Positions 51,246 through 59,400 of a stretch of 64,000 nucleotides of DNA are shown here, piece after piece. Under the pieces are notes generated by a model. It saw only the letters and a program-made list of their open reading frames with translations, was not told the origin of the DNA and did no database searches. Position 1 is the stretch's first letter. Each line of letters opens with the position of its first letter. Position numbers and translations under genes: made by a program. The stretch is from DASQPA01 sp963757335 (lineage in GTDB: Bacteria; Acidobacteriota; Thermoanaerobaculia; Multivoradales; UBA5704): assembly GCA_963757335.1 (NCBI GenBank), contig CAVWRJ010000011.1, forward strand, positions 62,001-126,000, written 5' to 3'.

Positions 51246-51398
51246 GTCACTGCCGGTTTTTCACCGACGCCGGCAGGCGCCCCCCGCGGAGCCAGCCGGG
51301 CACGGCCCTTGCTTTTTCAGCTTTTCGATTCGTTGTTCCATCTCTGTCGTAAGTGTTACTGAGAGACCATTCTCAGAATCGAAAGGAAGGGGTGCACC

Positions 51399-52628
51399 AT
51401 GAAGATTCGTTTCGCTGTGTTGGTATTGACCGTCGCGGCGAGCTCGCTCTGGCTCGCCGGGAGCGGTGGTTCGCAGCCGGTGCTCGCCGCGACCGCCGGG
51501 AGGGTCGCCGCGCCGGCCGCCTGCCAGTTTCCGCTCGGCTGGGTGGGTACGCCGGCGGAGACCGCCTGGCGGCTCTTCGTCGCGACGAACTGCCCGGCTG
51601 GCGGCACTCAGCTCGTCTGGGAGACCTGGATCGAGCAGGACGCCCTCTATCCCGCGAGCGGATCGGCAGCGCAGAAGGGCGCCAAGGCCAAGCGCCTCCA
51701 CGGGAGCCCGCTGTTCAAGGCTTTGATGGCCCGGAAGAACGGCATGACGGCCGAGCTCTCCCCGGCCACGGAGTGCAACAAGATGGGGAGCCCGCCGTCA
51801 AACGTCGTCCCCAACGCCACGGTCTGCGAGGAGGTGCGGCTCAACCCCTCGGCCCGGACGTTCGTCCAGACCAAGGGCTACCAGGTGCGCTCCGGCCAGA
51901 TCAAGGCCGCCCAGTCCGGCACCAACATCCAGTTCCCGACCGCCGGGATCGAGGTCAAGGTGGACTGGATTCCCGCCACCGACTTCGCGACGCCTTTCAC
52001 CTGCGCCAACCCGCCCCAGGGCGTGCACGTCGAGACGATCGACGGCGCCTGCTACGCCATGGCCGGCATGCACCTGATCTCGAAGATCGCGCCGAACTGG
52101 ATCTGGGCGACCTTCGAGCCCCAGAGCATGGAAACCAACCCCAATCGCTGCATCACGTTCGGAGCGTGCAACGACCCCTGGGGCTCGGTCCCGCCGACGA
52201 GCAGCGGCGGCGCCGGCGGCTTCACTCAGCTGACCCCCGCTCTCCAGGCCCTCATGAAGAGCGCCAACCTCGCGCCGGAATTCCTCAACTACCGCCTGGA
52301 CGGCGTCCAGACCCAGTTCGGCACCGCCGCCAACCCGACCCTCCTCGGCAACTCGATCATCGAGGGCGAGAACGTCGGCATGACGACCGGCACGGCGTCC
52401 TGCATCACCTGCCACTCGGTCTCCACCGTCAAGACCGACGGCACGGACGGGATCACCATTCTGGGGAGCTTGCCGACGCCGCCGGTCGGGCCGGAGTACG
52501 TCGTCCCCCAGGGCTGGATCGCGCGGGACTTCGTCTGGTCGCTGGCGCTCGCCTGCCCCGGTGGGATCCAGAACTGCTCGTCGTCCGTAGCGGCGGCGAA
52601 ACCGGCGAAGAAAACGAAGACGAAGTAA
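51399..52628 (+). CDS. Secreted single-heme cytochrome-like protein
   Basis: A 409-aa protein. Signal peptide at about 1-31 (VLTVAASSLWLAGSGGSQP, AATA). A single heme-binding CITCH (CxxCH) lies near residue 335, in the context MTTGTASCITCHSVSTV. Several paired cysteines elsewhere. The C-terminus is Lys-rich (AAKPAKKTKTK). No close family recognised. AAGGAAGG precedes the ATG. A role in periplasmic electron transfer is plausible but not shown. Confidence 0.65.
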   Translation: MKIRFAVLVLTVAASSLWLAGSGGSQPVLAATAGRVAAPAACQFPLGWVGTPAETAWRLFVATNCPAGGTQLVWETWIEQDALYPASGSAAQKGAKAKRLHGSPLFKALMARKNGMTAELSPATECNKMGSPPSNVVPNATVCEEVRLNPSARTFVQTKGYQVRSGQIKAAQSGTNIQFPTAGIEVKVDWIPATDFATPFTCANPPQGVHVETIDGACYAMAGMHLISKIAPNWIWATFEPQSMETNPNRCITFGACNDPWGSVPPTSSGGAGGFTQLTPALQALMKSANLAPEFLNYRLDGVQTQFGTAANPTLLGNSIIEGENVGMTTGTASCITCHSVSTVKTDGTDGITILGSLPTPPVGPEYVVPQGWIARDFVWSLALACPGGIQNCSSSVAAAKPAKKTKTK

Positions 52629-52679
52629 CGATGGACGTCCGGGCGGGATCGGCGGTGCCGGTCCCGCTGCCACGGCGCG

Positions 52680-53085
52680 AGACACGAACGGCTCCAGCGA
52701 GACACTAGCGACCCTCCACGAGACACGAAGCGTCGACGGCGAGACACGATGTGTTGGCGGTGGGACGCGAAGTTCCGACGGTGGGACACGAAGCGTCGGC
52801 GGTGGGACACGAAGCTTCGGCGGTGGGACACGCGCGTCCTGCCGCGAGACACAGCCGGCCGGCAGCGAGACACAGCCGGCCGGCAGCGAGACACAGCCGG
52901 CCGGCAGCGAGACACAGCCGGCCGGCACGCCGTGGCCCGCGGCAGGCGCGTGGTGACTCGCAGCAGGCGCGTAGTGACTCGCGGCAGGCACGTAGTGACT
53001 CGCGGCAGGCGCGTCGTGACTCGCGGCAGGCGCGTCGTGGCCCGCGGCAGGCGCGTGGTGGCCCGCGGCAGGCATCTGGTGTCTC
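52680..53085. repeat. 21-bp tandem repeat array, about 19 units
   Basis: Units are exactly 21 bp in one register, drifting along the array: first ACACGAAGCGTCGGCGGTGGG-type, then four copies of GCGAGACACAGCCGGCCGGC+A (52844-52927), then GCGCGTAGTGACTCGCGGCA+G-type to about 53085. It lies between the 3' ends of the cytochrome-like gene and etfA. Several frames stay open because the unit is 7 codons long, but no start or coding signal supports a gene. Related to the array at 38150-38940. Confidence 0.8.
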
Positions 53086-53206
53086 GGTCCAACCGAGGGG
53101 TCTTACCTGCCGCGCTCGCGACAACCCTTCCTACCGTCATCCTGAGAGGAGCCCTAGCGACCGAAGGACCTGGGCGGGGGAGAAGGTGCGCCCAGGCCGC
53201 GCTGCA

Positions 53207-54193
53207 CTATCCCTTGGCTTCCTTGATCGCCGCGGTGAGCGCCGGCAGGATCTCGTGCAGGTCGCCGACGATGCCGTAGTCGGCGACGGTGAAGATCGGG
53301 GCGCCGGGGTCCTTGTTGATGGCGACGATGGTCGTCGAGCCCTTCATCCCCACCAGGTGCTGGATGGCGCCGGAGATCCCCGCCGCCAAGTAGAGCTTGG
53401 GGGCCACGGTCTGACCGGAGGAGCCGATCTGGCGGTCGCGCGGCAGCCAGCCGTTGTCGATCACCGGCCGGCTGGCGCCGATCTCGGCCCCGAGGGCCTT
53501 GGCGAGCTCCTCGATCACCCCCATCTTGTCGGCCCCGCCCACCCCGCGGCCCACGGCGACGATGATCTCCGCCTTGGTGAGGTCGATCTTCTCCCCCCCC
53601 ACCTGCTCGACACCGAGGACCTCGCGATCGGGCTTGACCGCCGAGAGGTCGACCGCGAGCGGTTGAATCGGCGCTGGAGCCGCCCCTAAAGCCGCGCCCC
53701 CCTGGAAGGCGCCGGACTGGACCGAGACGAGAACCGTGCCAGGACCCTTGACCCGCACCTTCGCCTGCATCTTGCCGCCGAGGATGGGCCGACTCCAGAG
53801 CAGATCATCCGCCCCTCCGGAGAAGCCGGTCACCTCGGGGAGGAGCCCCGCCCCCACCTCCTGCGCCAGCCGGGGGACGTAGTCGACCGACTGGTAGCTG
53901 TGGGGGAAGACGACGAAATCGGGCGCCGCCGCCCGGATCGCCGGGGCGAGGGCCGCCACGTAGGCGCCAGGGGTGTAGGTGCCGAGCGCCGGGGCGTCCG
54001 CCAGGTGGACGGCGGCGAGATCGCGCTTCGCCACCTCCGCCGCGGCGCCCTCCAGACCCGCTCCGAGGAGCACCGCCTCGGCCTTCCCGCCGCCGAGCTC
54101 CGCCGCCAGCTTCTGAGCGGCGGCGATCGCCTCCCAGGACATCCGCGCGATCTGGCCCTCGCGCTGCTGCAAGACCACCCAGATCTTCGCCAT
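53207..54193 (-). CDS. etfA: Electron transfer flavoprotein, alpha subunit
   Basis: A 328-aa protein. The N-terminal part is an ETF adenine-nucleotide-like fold (AKIWVVLQQREGQIARMSWE). The C-terminal FAD domain shows GVGGADKMGVIEELAKALGA, ASRPVIDNGWLPRDRQIGSS, VAPKLYLAAGISGAIQHLVG and VAINKDPGAPIFTVADYGIV. With EtfB it accepts electrons from acyl-CoA dehydrogenases and passes them on to the quinone pool. It starts next to the etfB stop. Confidence 0.9.
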   Translation of the reverse strand: MAKIWVVLQQREGQIARMSWEAIAAAQKLAAELGGGKAEAVLLGAGLEGAAAEVAKRDLAAVHLADAPALGTYTPGAYVAALAPAIRAAAPDFVVFPHSYQSVDYVPRLAQEVGAGLLPEVTGFSGGADDLLWSRPILGGKMQAKVRVKGPGTVLVSVQSGAFQGGAALGAAPAPIQPLAVDLSAVKPDREVLGVEQVGGEKIDLTKAEIIVAVGRGVGGADKMGVIEELAKALGAEIGASRPVIDNGWLPRDRQIGSSGQTVAPKLYLAAGISGAIQHLVGMKGSTTIVAINKDPGAPIFTVADYGIVGDLHEILPALTAAIKEAKG

Positions 54194-54988
54194 CTAGAAA
54201 ATCCTCGCTTCGGTGCGCAGTTTCTGGACGAGGGCCGCCGCCTGCTGCTTCGGGTCGCCCTCGAGCATCTGGGCCCCGGTGCCGCTGTCGGGCAGGGCCA
54301 CGGAGACGATCTCCAGCCGCGAGCCGGCCGCCCCCAGCTGACCGGGGTCGAGCCCGAGATCGCCGGGGGACACCTCGGCGATCTCCTTTTTCTTCGCCGC
54401 CATGATCCCCTTGAGCGAGGCGTAGCGCGGATGGTTGATGCCAGCCTGGATTTCGAGCACCGCCGGGAGCTGGATACGGACGATCTCGTTCATCCCGCTC
54501 TCCATCTCCCGGGTCACCCTGGCGCTCTTGCCGTCCGCTTCGAGCTCGACCCCCATGACCAGCCAGACATGGGGCCAGCCCAGCTCGCCGGCTAAAACCG
54601 AGCCGGTCCCGGCGTAGCCGACATCGTCCGACTGCGAGCCGGTGAGGACGAGGTCGAAGCTCTCCCGCTTCATGGCGGCGGCCAGGGCCCGGCCGGTCGC
54701 CAGGGCGTCGCCACCGAGGAAAGCCGGATCTTTGAGGTGGATCGCCCGCGCCGCGCCGACGGCGAGGCCCTTGCGGATCGCCTCCCGGACCCGCTCCGGA
54801 CCGAGGCTCACGAGGACCACCTCGCCGCCGGTCTTCTCGGCCAGGGCGAGCCCCTCCTCCAGGGCATACTCGTCGCTCTCGTTGATGACGAAGGGCAGGT
54901 CCTCCTCCTCCAGCCACCGCCCGTCGCGGCTGACGCGGAGCCGCGCCTCGGTGTCGGGGACCTGTTTGATGCAGACCGCGATCCTCAT
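54194..54988 (-). CDS. etfB: Electron transfer flavoprotein, beta subunit
   Basis: A 264-aa protein: RIAVCIKQVPDTEARLRVS, PFVINESDEYALEEGLALAE and VLTGSQSDDVGYAGTGSVLA, all typical of EtfB. It directly precedes etfA. The pair may serve the acyl-CoA dehydrogenase at 61998 (inference). Confidence 0.9.
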   Translation of the reverse strand: MRIAVCIKQVPDTEARLRVSRDGRWLEEEDLPFVINESDEYALEEGLALAEKTGGEVVLVSLGPERVREAIRKGLAVGAARAIHLKDPAFLGGDALATGRALAAAMKRESFDLVLTGSQSDDVGYAGTGSVLAGELGWPHVWLVMGVELEADGKSARVTREMESGMNEIVRIQLPAVLEIQAGINHPRYASLKGIMAAKKKEIAEVSPGDLGLDPGQLGAAGSRLEIVSVALPDSGTGAQMLEGDPKQQAAALVQKLRTEARIF

Positions 54989-55038
54989 GGGAACCTCTCC
55001 TCGGAACGAAAGGGAACGGCGGCAAGCCCGCCTCTAGC

Positions 55039-55545
55039 TCAGGATATCAGCGCCTGGCCGTCGAGGAGACGGCGGAGCAGCGGCGGGTCGGGGTTGAAGG
55101 CCCACAAGCGGTCGTCGAAGAGCAGGGTGGGGATCACCCGCCGGCCGCCGCTCCGTTCGAGGACCGTGGCCTCGGCCCGCGGATCGCGGTCGATATCGAC
55201 CTCGTCGTAGGAGGTGTCGGCCTCGTCGAGGACCCGCTTGGCGCGCCGGCAGTCGGGGCACCAGGCGGCGCTGTAGACCACCCGGCGCGAGGTGGGGAAT
55301 CCCGCGCCGCCGGCGAGCCGCGCCGCCTCCTCGGGGGAGAGGCGCAGGCCCACCACCCGGATCTTGCCGCCGGGCTCGCGGAGCAGCACCGCCGGCAGGT
55401 CGTGACGGGGGGAGATCCCGAGCTTGATCAGCTGATGGGCCGCCGCCGGATCGGCGGCGACGTCGACCGGCTCGCCACAGGGGACGAGGGGCGCCTCCTG
55501 CTCCGTCGAGTTGAAATAGACCTTGCAATCGAGATTCTGGTACAT
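55039..55545 (-). CDS. Glutaredoxin-like domain protein, 168 aa
   Basis: The C-terminal ~80 residues form a glutaredoxin fold with the active-site CPDC (SAAWCPDCRRAKRVLDEADT), VIPTLLFDD with the cis-proline. The N-terminal half has no recognised domain (NLDCKVYFNSTEQEAPLVPC). It probably reduces disulfides. ATG 55545 is chosen because homology starts there. It lies 8 bp after the SDR stop. Confidence 0.7.
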   Translation of the reverse strand: MYQNLDCKVYFNSTEQEAPLVPCGEPVDVAADPAAAHQLIKLGISPRHDLPAVLLREPGGKIRVVGLRLSPEEAARLAGGAGFPTSRRVVYSAAWCPDCRRAKRVLDEADTSYDEVDIDRDPRAEATVLERSGGRRVIPTLLFDDRLWAFNPDPPLLRRLLDGQALIS

Positions 55546-55553
55546 GGCCCTCG

Positions 55554-56252
55554 TCAGAGACCCGGACCCGGCACGCGGACGGCAGCGCCGTTGACGGCGG
55601 CCGAGGCGGGGGTCGTCAAGTAGTGGATGATCTCCGCCACGGCCGCGGTCGACACCCACTTCGCGGGGTCGGCTTCAGGCATGCCGGCGCGGTTCGCGGG
55701 GGTGTCCATGGTGCCGGGGAGGACGGCGTTGGCGCGGGCACCGAAGGGCGCGAGCTCGCGGGCGAAGGATTCGATCAGGCGGAGCATCCCGGCCTTGGTG
55801 GCGGCGTAGCCCCCCACCCCGGCCTCGCCGAGGAGGCCGGCGGGCGCCGCCACGGCAACCAGGACCCCGGCCCTGGCGCGCTCGAAGGCACGGGCGCTCT
55901 CGCGGAAGACCCGGAAGGTGGTTTCGAGGTTGACCGAGACGAGGAAGCTCCAGTCGCGGTCGCTCATCTCGGCGAGCCGGGCGTAGCGGAAGCCGCCCAC
56001 CAGATGGACGACGGCCGGAAACACCCCCGAGGCCGCCTCGGCGTCGGCGAAGAGCCGCGCCACCTCGCTGCTGTCGGTCAAGTCGACGCGGCGGAGCGAA
56101 AGGGCGTCCGACGGGGCGAGCGGCGTCAGCTCGGCGAGCGCCGCCTCGTCGGTCCCCACCGCCAGCACCCGCTCGCCCGCGGCGAGGAATCGGGCGACGA
56201 CGCTCTGCCCCAGGGCGCCCGAGGCGCCGGTGATGAGGACGCGCCCGTTCAT
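55554..56252 (-). CDS. Short-chain dehydrogenase/reductase
   Basis: A 232-aa SDR: RVLITGASGALGQSVV at the start, HLVGGFRYARL, then VAAPAGLLGEAGVGGYAATK with the catalytic YxxxK. The catalytic Ser position reads VAVAAPAG, so the usual serine is replaced. Start at ATG 56252. Substrate unknown. Same strand and close to the glutaredoxin gene. Confidence 0.75.
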   Translation of the reverse strand: MNGRVLITGASGALGQSVVARFLAAGERVLAVGTDEAALAELTPLAPSDALSLRRVDLTDSSEVARLFADAEAASGVFPAVVHLVGGFRYARLAEMSDRDWSFLVSVNLETTFRVFRESARAFERARAGVLVAVAAPAGLLGEAGVGGYAATKAGMLRLIESFARELAPFGARANAVLPGTMDTPANRAGMPEADPAKWVSTAAVAEIIHYLTTPASAAVNGAAVRVPGPGL

Positions 56253-56442
56253 CGAGGTTGGGCCGAACGAAGGGGATCGGGGTAGCGCATCGGAGAGGCC
56301 CGCATACCGCAACTGGTGCGGCAGCCGAGCGCGCGCGAGACTATCACGGCGGGTGGGTTCCCTCCCCCAGGCGGGGGCGGTTGGGGCAGGGGTTGCCCGT
56401 CGCCCCGAGCGTGAAAGGTCCGGTCTGCTCAGGCGGCACGTC

Positions 56443-59400
56443 CTAGAGCTTGAAGGAGTAGGTGCCAACGAAGTCGTTACTGGGGCTCCCCACGGTCAGG
56501 CTATAGGTGCCGCCCTTGGTGAGGGTGATGTTCCCGACGTCCCCTTCGAACGGAGCGCTGAAAACCTGCTGACCGCTGTCGTCGGTCAACGTCCAGCTGA
56601 TCCGGAAGGTGCCGCCGGCCAGGTAGTCGAAGTAGACCGTCTGCCCCGCAGCCGCGGTGAACGTGTAGACGTCCATCGTCCCCGGAGTCTCGATCCGCCC
56701 TGCCCCCGCGACCGGCACCCCGTCCGCGACCGTGTCGCCGATCGAGATCGCGAAGGTCTGCGGCGGCGGCACGTCCCAGAGCTTGAAGGAGTAGGTGCCA
56801 GAGAAGTCGTTACCGGGGCTCCCCACGGTCAGGCTATAGGTGCCGCCCTTGGTGAGGGTGATGTTCCCGACGTCGCCTTCGAACGGAGCGCTGAAGACCT
56901 GATGTCCGCTGTCGTCGGTCAAGATCCAGCTGATACGGAAGGTGCCGCCGGCCAGGTAGTCGAAGTAGACCGTCTGCCCCGGGGCGGCGGTGAACGTGTA
57001 GACGTCCATCGTCCCCGGAGTCTCGATCCGCCCCGCCCCCGCGGCCGGCACCCCGTCCGCGACCGTGTCGCCGATCGAGATCGCGAAGGTCTGCGGCGGC
57101 GGCACGTTCCAGAGCTTGAAGGAGTAGGTGCCCGTGAAGGCATTGTTAGGGCTCCCCACGATCAGGGTATAGGTGCCGCCCTTGGCGAGGGTGATGTTGC
57201 CGACATCGCCTTCGAACGGAGCGCTGAAGACCTGCTGCCCGGTATCGTCGGTCAATATCCAGGCGATCCGGAAGGTGCCGCCGGCCAGGTACTCGAAATA
57301 GACCGTCTGCCCCGCGGCGGCGCTGAAGGTATAGGCGTCCATCGTCCCCGGAGTCTCGATCCGCCCCGCGCCCGCAGCCGGCATCCCGTCCGCGACCGTG
57401 TCGCCGATCGAGATGGCGAAGGTCCGCGGCGGCGGCACGTCCCAGAGCTTGAAGGAGTAGGTGCCCGTGAAGGCATTGTTAGGGCTCCCCACGGTCAGGG
57501 TATAGGTGCCGCCCTTGGCGAGGGTGAAATTCCCGACGTCGCCTTCGAACGGAGCGCTGAAGACCTGCTGCCCGGTATCGTCGGTCAATGTCCAGGCGAT
57601 CCGGAAGGTGCCGCCGGCCAGGTACTGGAAGTAGACCGTCTGCCCCGCGGCGGCGCTGAAGGTATAGGCGTCCATCGTCCCCGGAGTCTCGATCCGCCCC
57701 GCCCCCGCAGCCGGCATCCCGTCCGCGACGGTGTCGCCGATCGAGATGGCGAAGGTCCGCGGCGGCGGCACGTCCCAGAGCTTGAAGGAGTAGGTGCCCG
57801 TGAAGGCGTTGTTGGGGCTCCCCACGGTCAGGGTATAGGTGCCGCCCTTGGCGAGGGTGAAATTCCCGACGTCGCCTTCGAACGGAGCGCTGAAGACCTG
57901 CTGCCCGGTATCGTCGGTCAATGTCCAGGCGATCCGGAAGGTGCCGCCGGCCAGGTACTGGAAGTAGACCGTCTGCCCCGCGGCGGCGGTGAAGGTATAG
58001 GCGTCCATCGTCCCCGGAGTCTCGATCCGCCCCGCCCCCGCGGCCGGCACCCCGTCCGCGACGGTGTCGCCGATCGCGATCGCGAAGGTCTGCGGCGGCG
58101 GCACGTCCCAGAGCTTGAAGGAGTAGGTGCCGACGAAGCCGCTGCTGGAGCTCCCTACGGTCAGGGTATAGGTGCCGCCCTTCCTGAGGGTGATGTTGCC
58201 GACGTCGCCTTCGAACGGAGCGCTGAAGACCTGCTGCCCGCTGTCGTCGGTCAACGTCCAGGCGATCCGGAAGGTGCCGCCGGCCAGGTACTGGAAGTAG
58301 ACCGTCTGCCCCGCGGCGGCGGTGAACGAATAGCGATCGATTTCCCCGGCGACGGCGATCGCGGCGTCGATCTCCTGGCCGATCGCGATGTTGCGGCCCA
58401 GGGGATCGGTCCCCTGGGCGACCTCGGTGCCGTCGTTCACCCCGTCGCCGTCGGTGTCGGGGTTGTGCGGGTCGGTACCCAGGATCGTCTCGGCCACGTC
58501 CGGCAGGCCGTCGCCGTCGCTGTCGAGCGGATCGGGATCGCCCAGGTGAGCCTTCGGCAGCTCCATGCTCGTGCCGTTCGCTCCGGCGAGGAAGTAGGTA
58601 GTCGCGACCTGGAGCGGCTGCGTCTGGAGGTACGAAACCCGGTAGAACGTGGTCGGCTGGAGGACCATGGTGTCGAAAACTCCGGTCCCCCCCAGCCGGC
58701 CGCGCTGCACGGTGGTGCCGTTGACCGGCGCGAGCGCGTAGTAGAAACGGGTGGGGGCGGGCATCAGAGCGGTCAGGTCGCCGATGAACTGGGGCCCCTT
58801 GATATAGCCGTCCCAGGCGCTCTGCCAACCGCGGCGCGCCAGCTCGGCGCTGGTGTCGGACAGGTTCTGACCGGCGGTCACGATGGCGTCGTAGTCGGCC
58901 TGCGGCAGCTGGCTCGCGGCGATCTGGTTCATCCGATCGACCAGGGCGGAGACGTCGGCCGACGTGAGCGTCGCCGGCAGGGGCACGGCGAGGAGGGTTG
59001 CCCGCTCGGCCGTGGTGATCTGGCGGCCCCCGGGGCTCGCGGGTGCGAGAGCCTGCCCGAGGGCAGCGACGAACGGATCGAGCTCGGGGGTCATGGCCTT
59101 CCGCCACTTCGGCGAGCCGTTGACGGTGTCGAACAGCGTGGCGAGCGCGGCATTGAGAGCGTCCTGCTCCGAGAACGGATCGGCGGCGACCGTCGCCTGC
59201 ACCCGTGGCTGGAGGCGCTCGCGGACCCGGTGGATGCCGGAGCAGGACTGGTCGACGCAGCTCTGGAAGGTATTGATGGGTCCGGCGACGTCCATGGCGC
59301 AGTCCACGGCATCCATCACGCTGGTGATCGCGATCCCCAACGGGCCGGAGAGGGGGACGCATCCCAGGCCGGAACTGCCGACATTCCAAGCGATCGAGCC

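Noticed and set aside
52680..53085. CRISPR array
   Set aside because: Units are contiguous 21-mers without unique spacers, and no cas gene is present.
52749..53689. Heptad-repeat proteins in several frames of the 21-bp array
   Set aside because: Open on both strands because the unit is 21 bp and stop-poor. No ribosome-binding site or consistent start was found, so it is treated as non-coding repeat.
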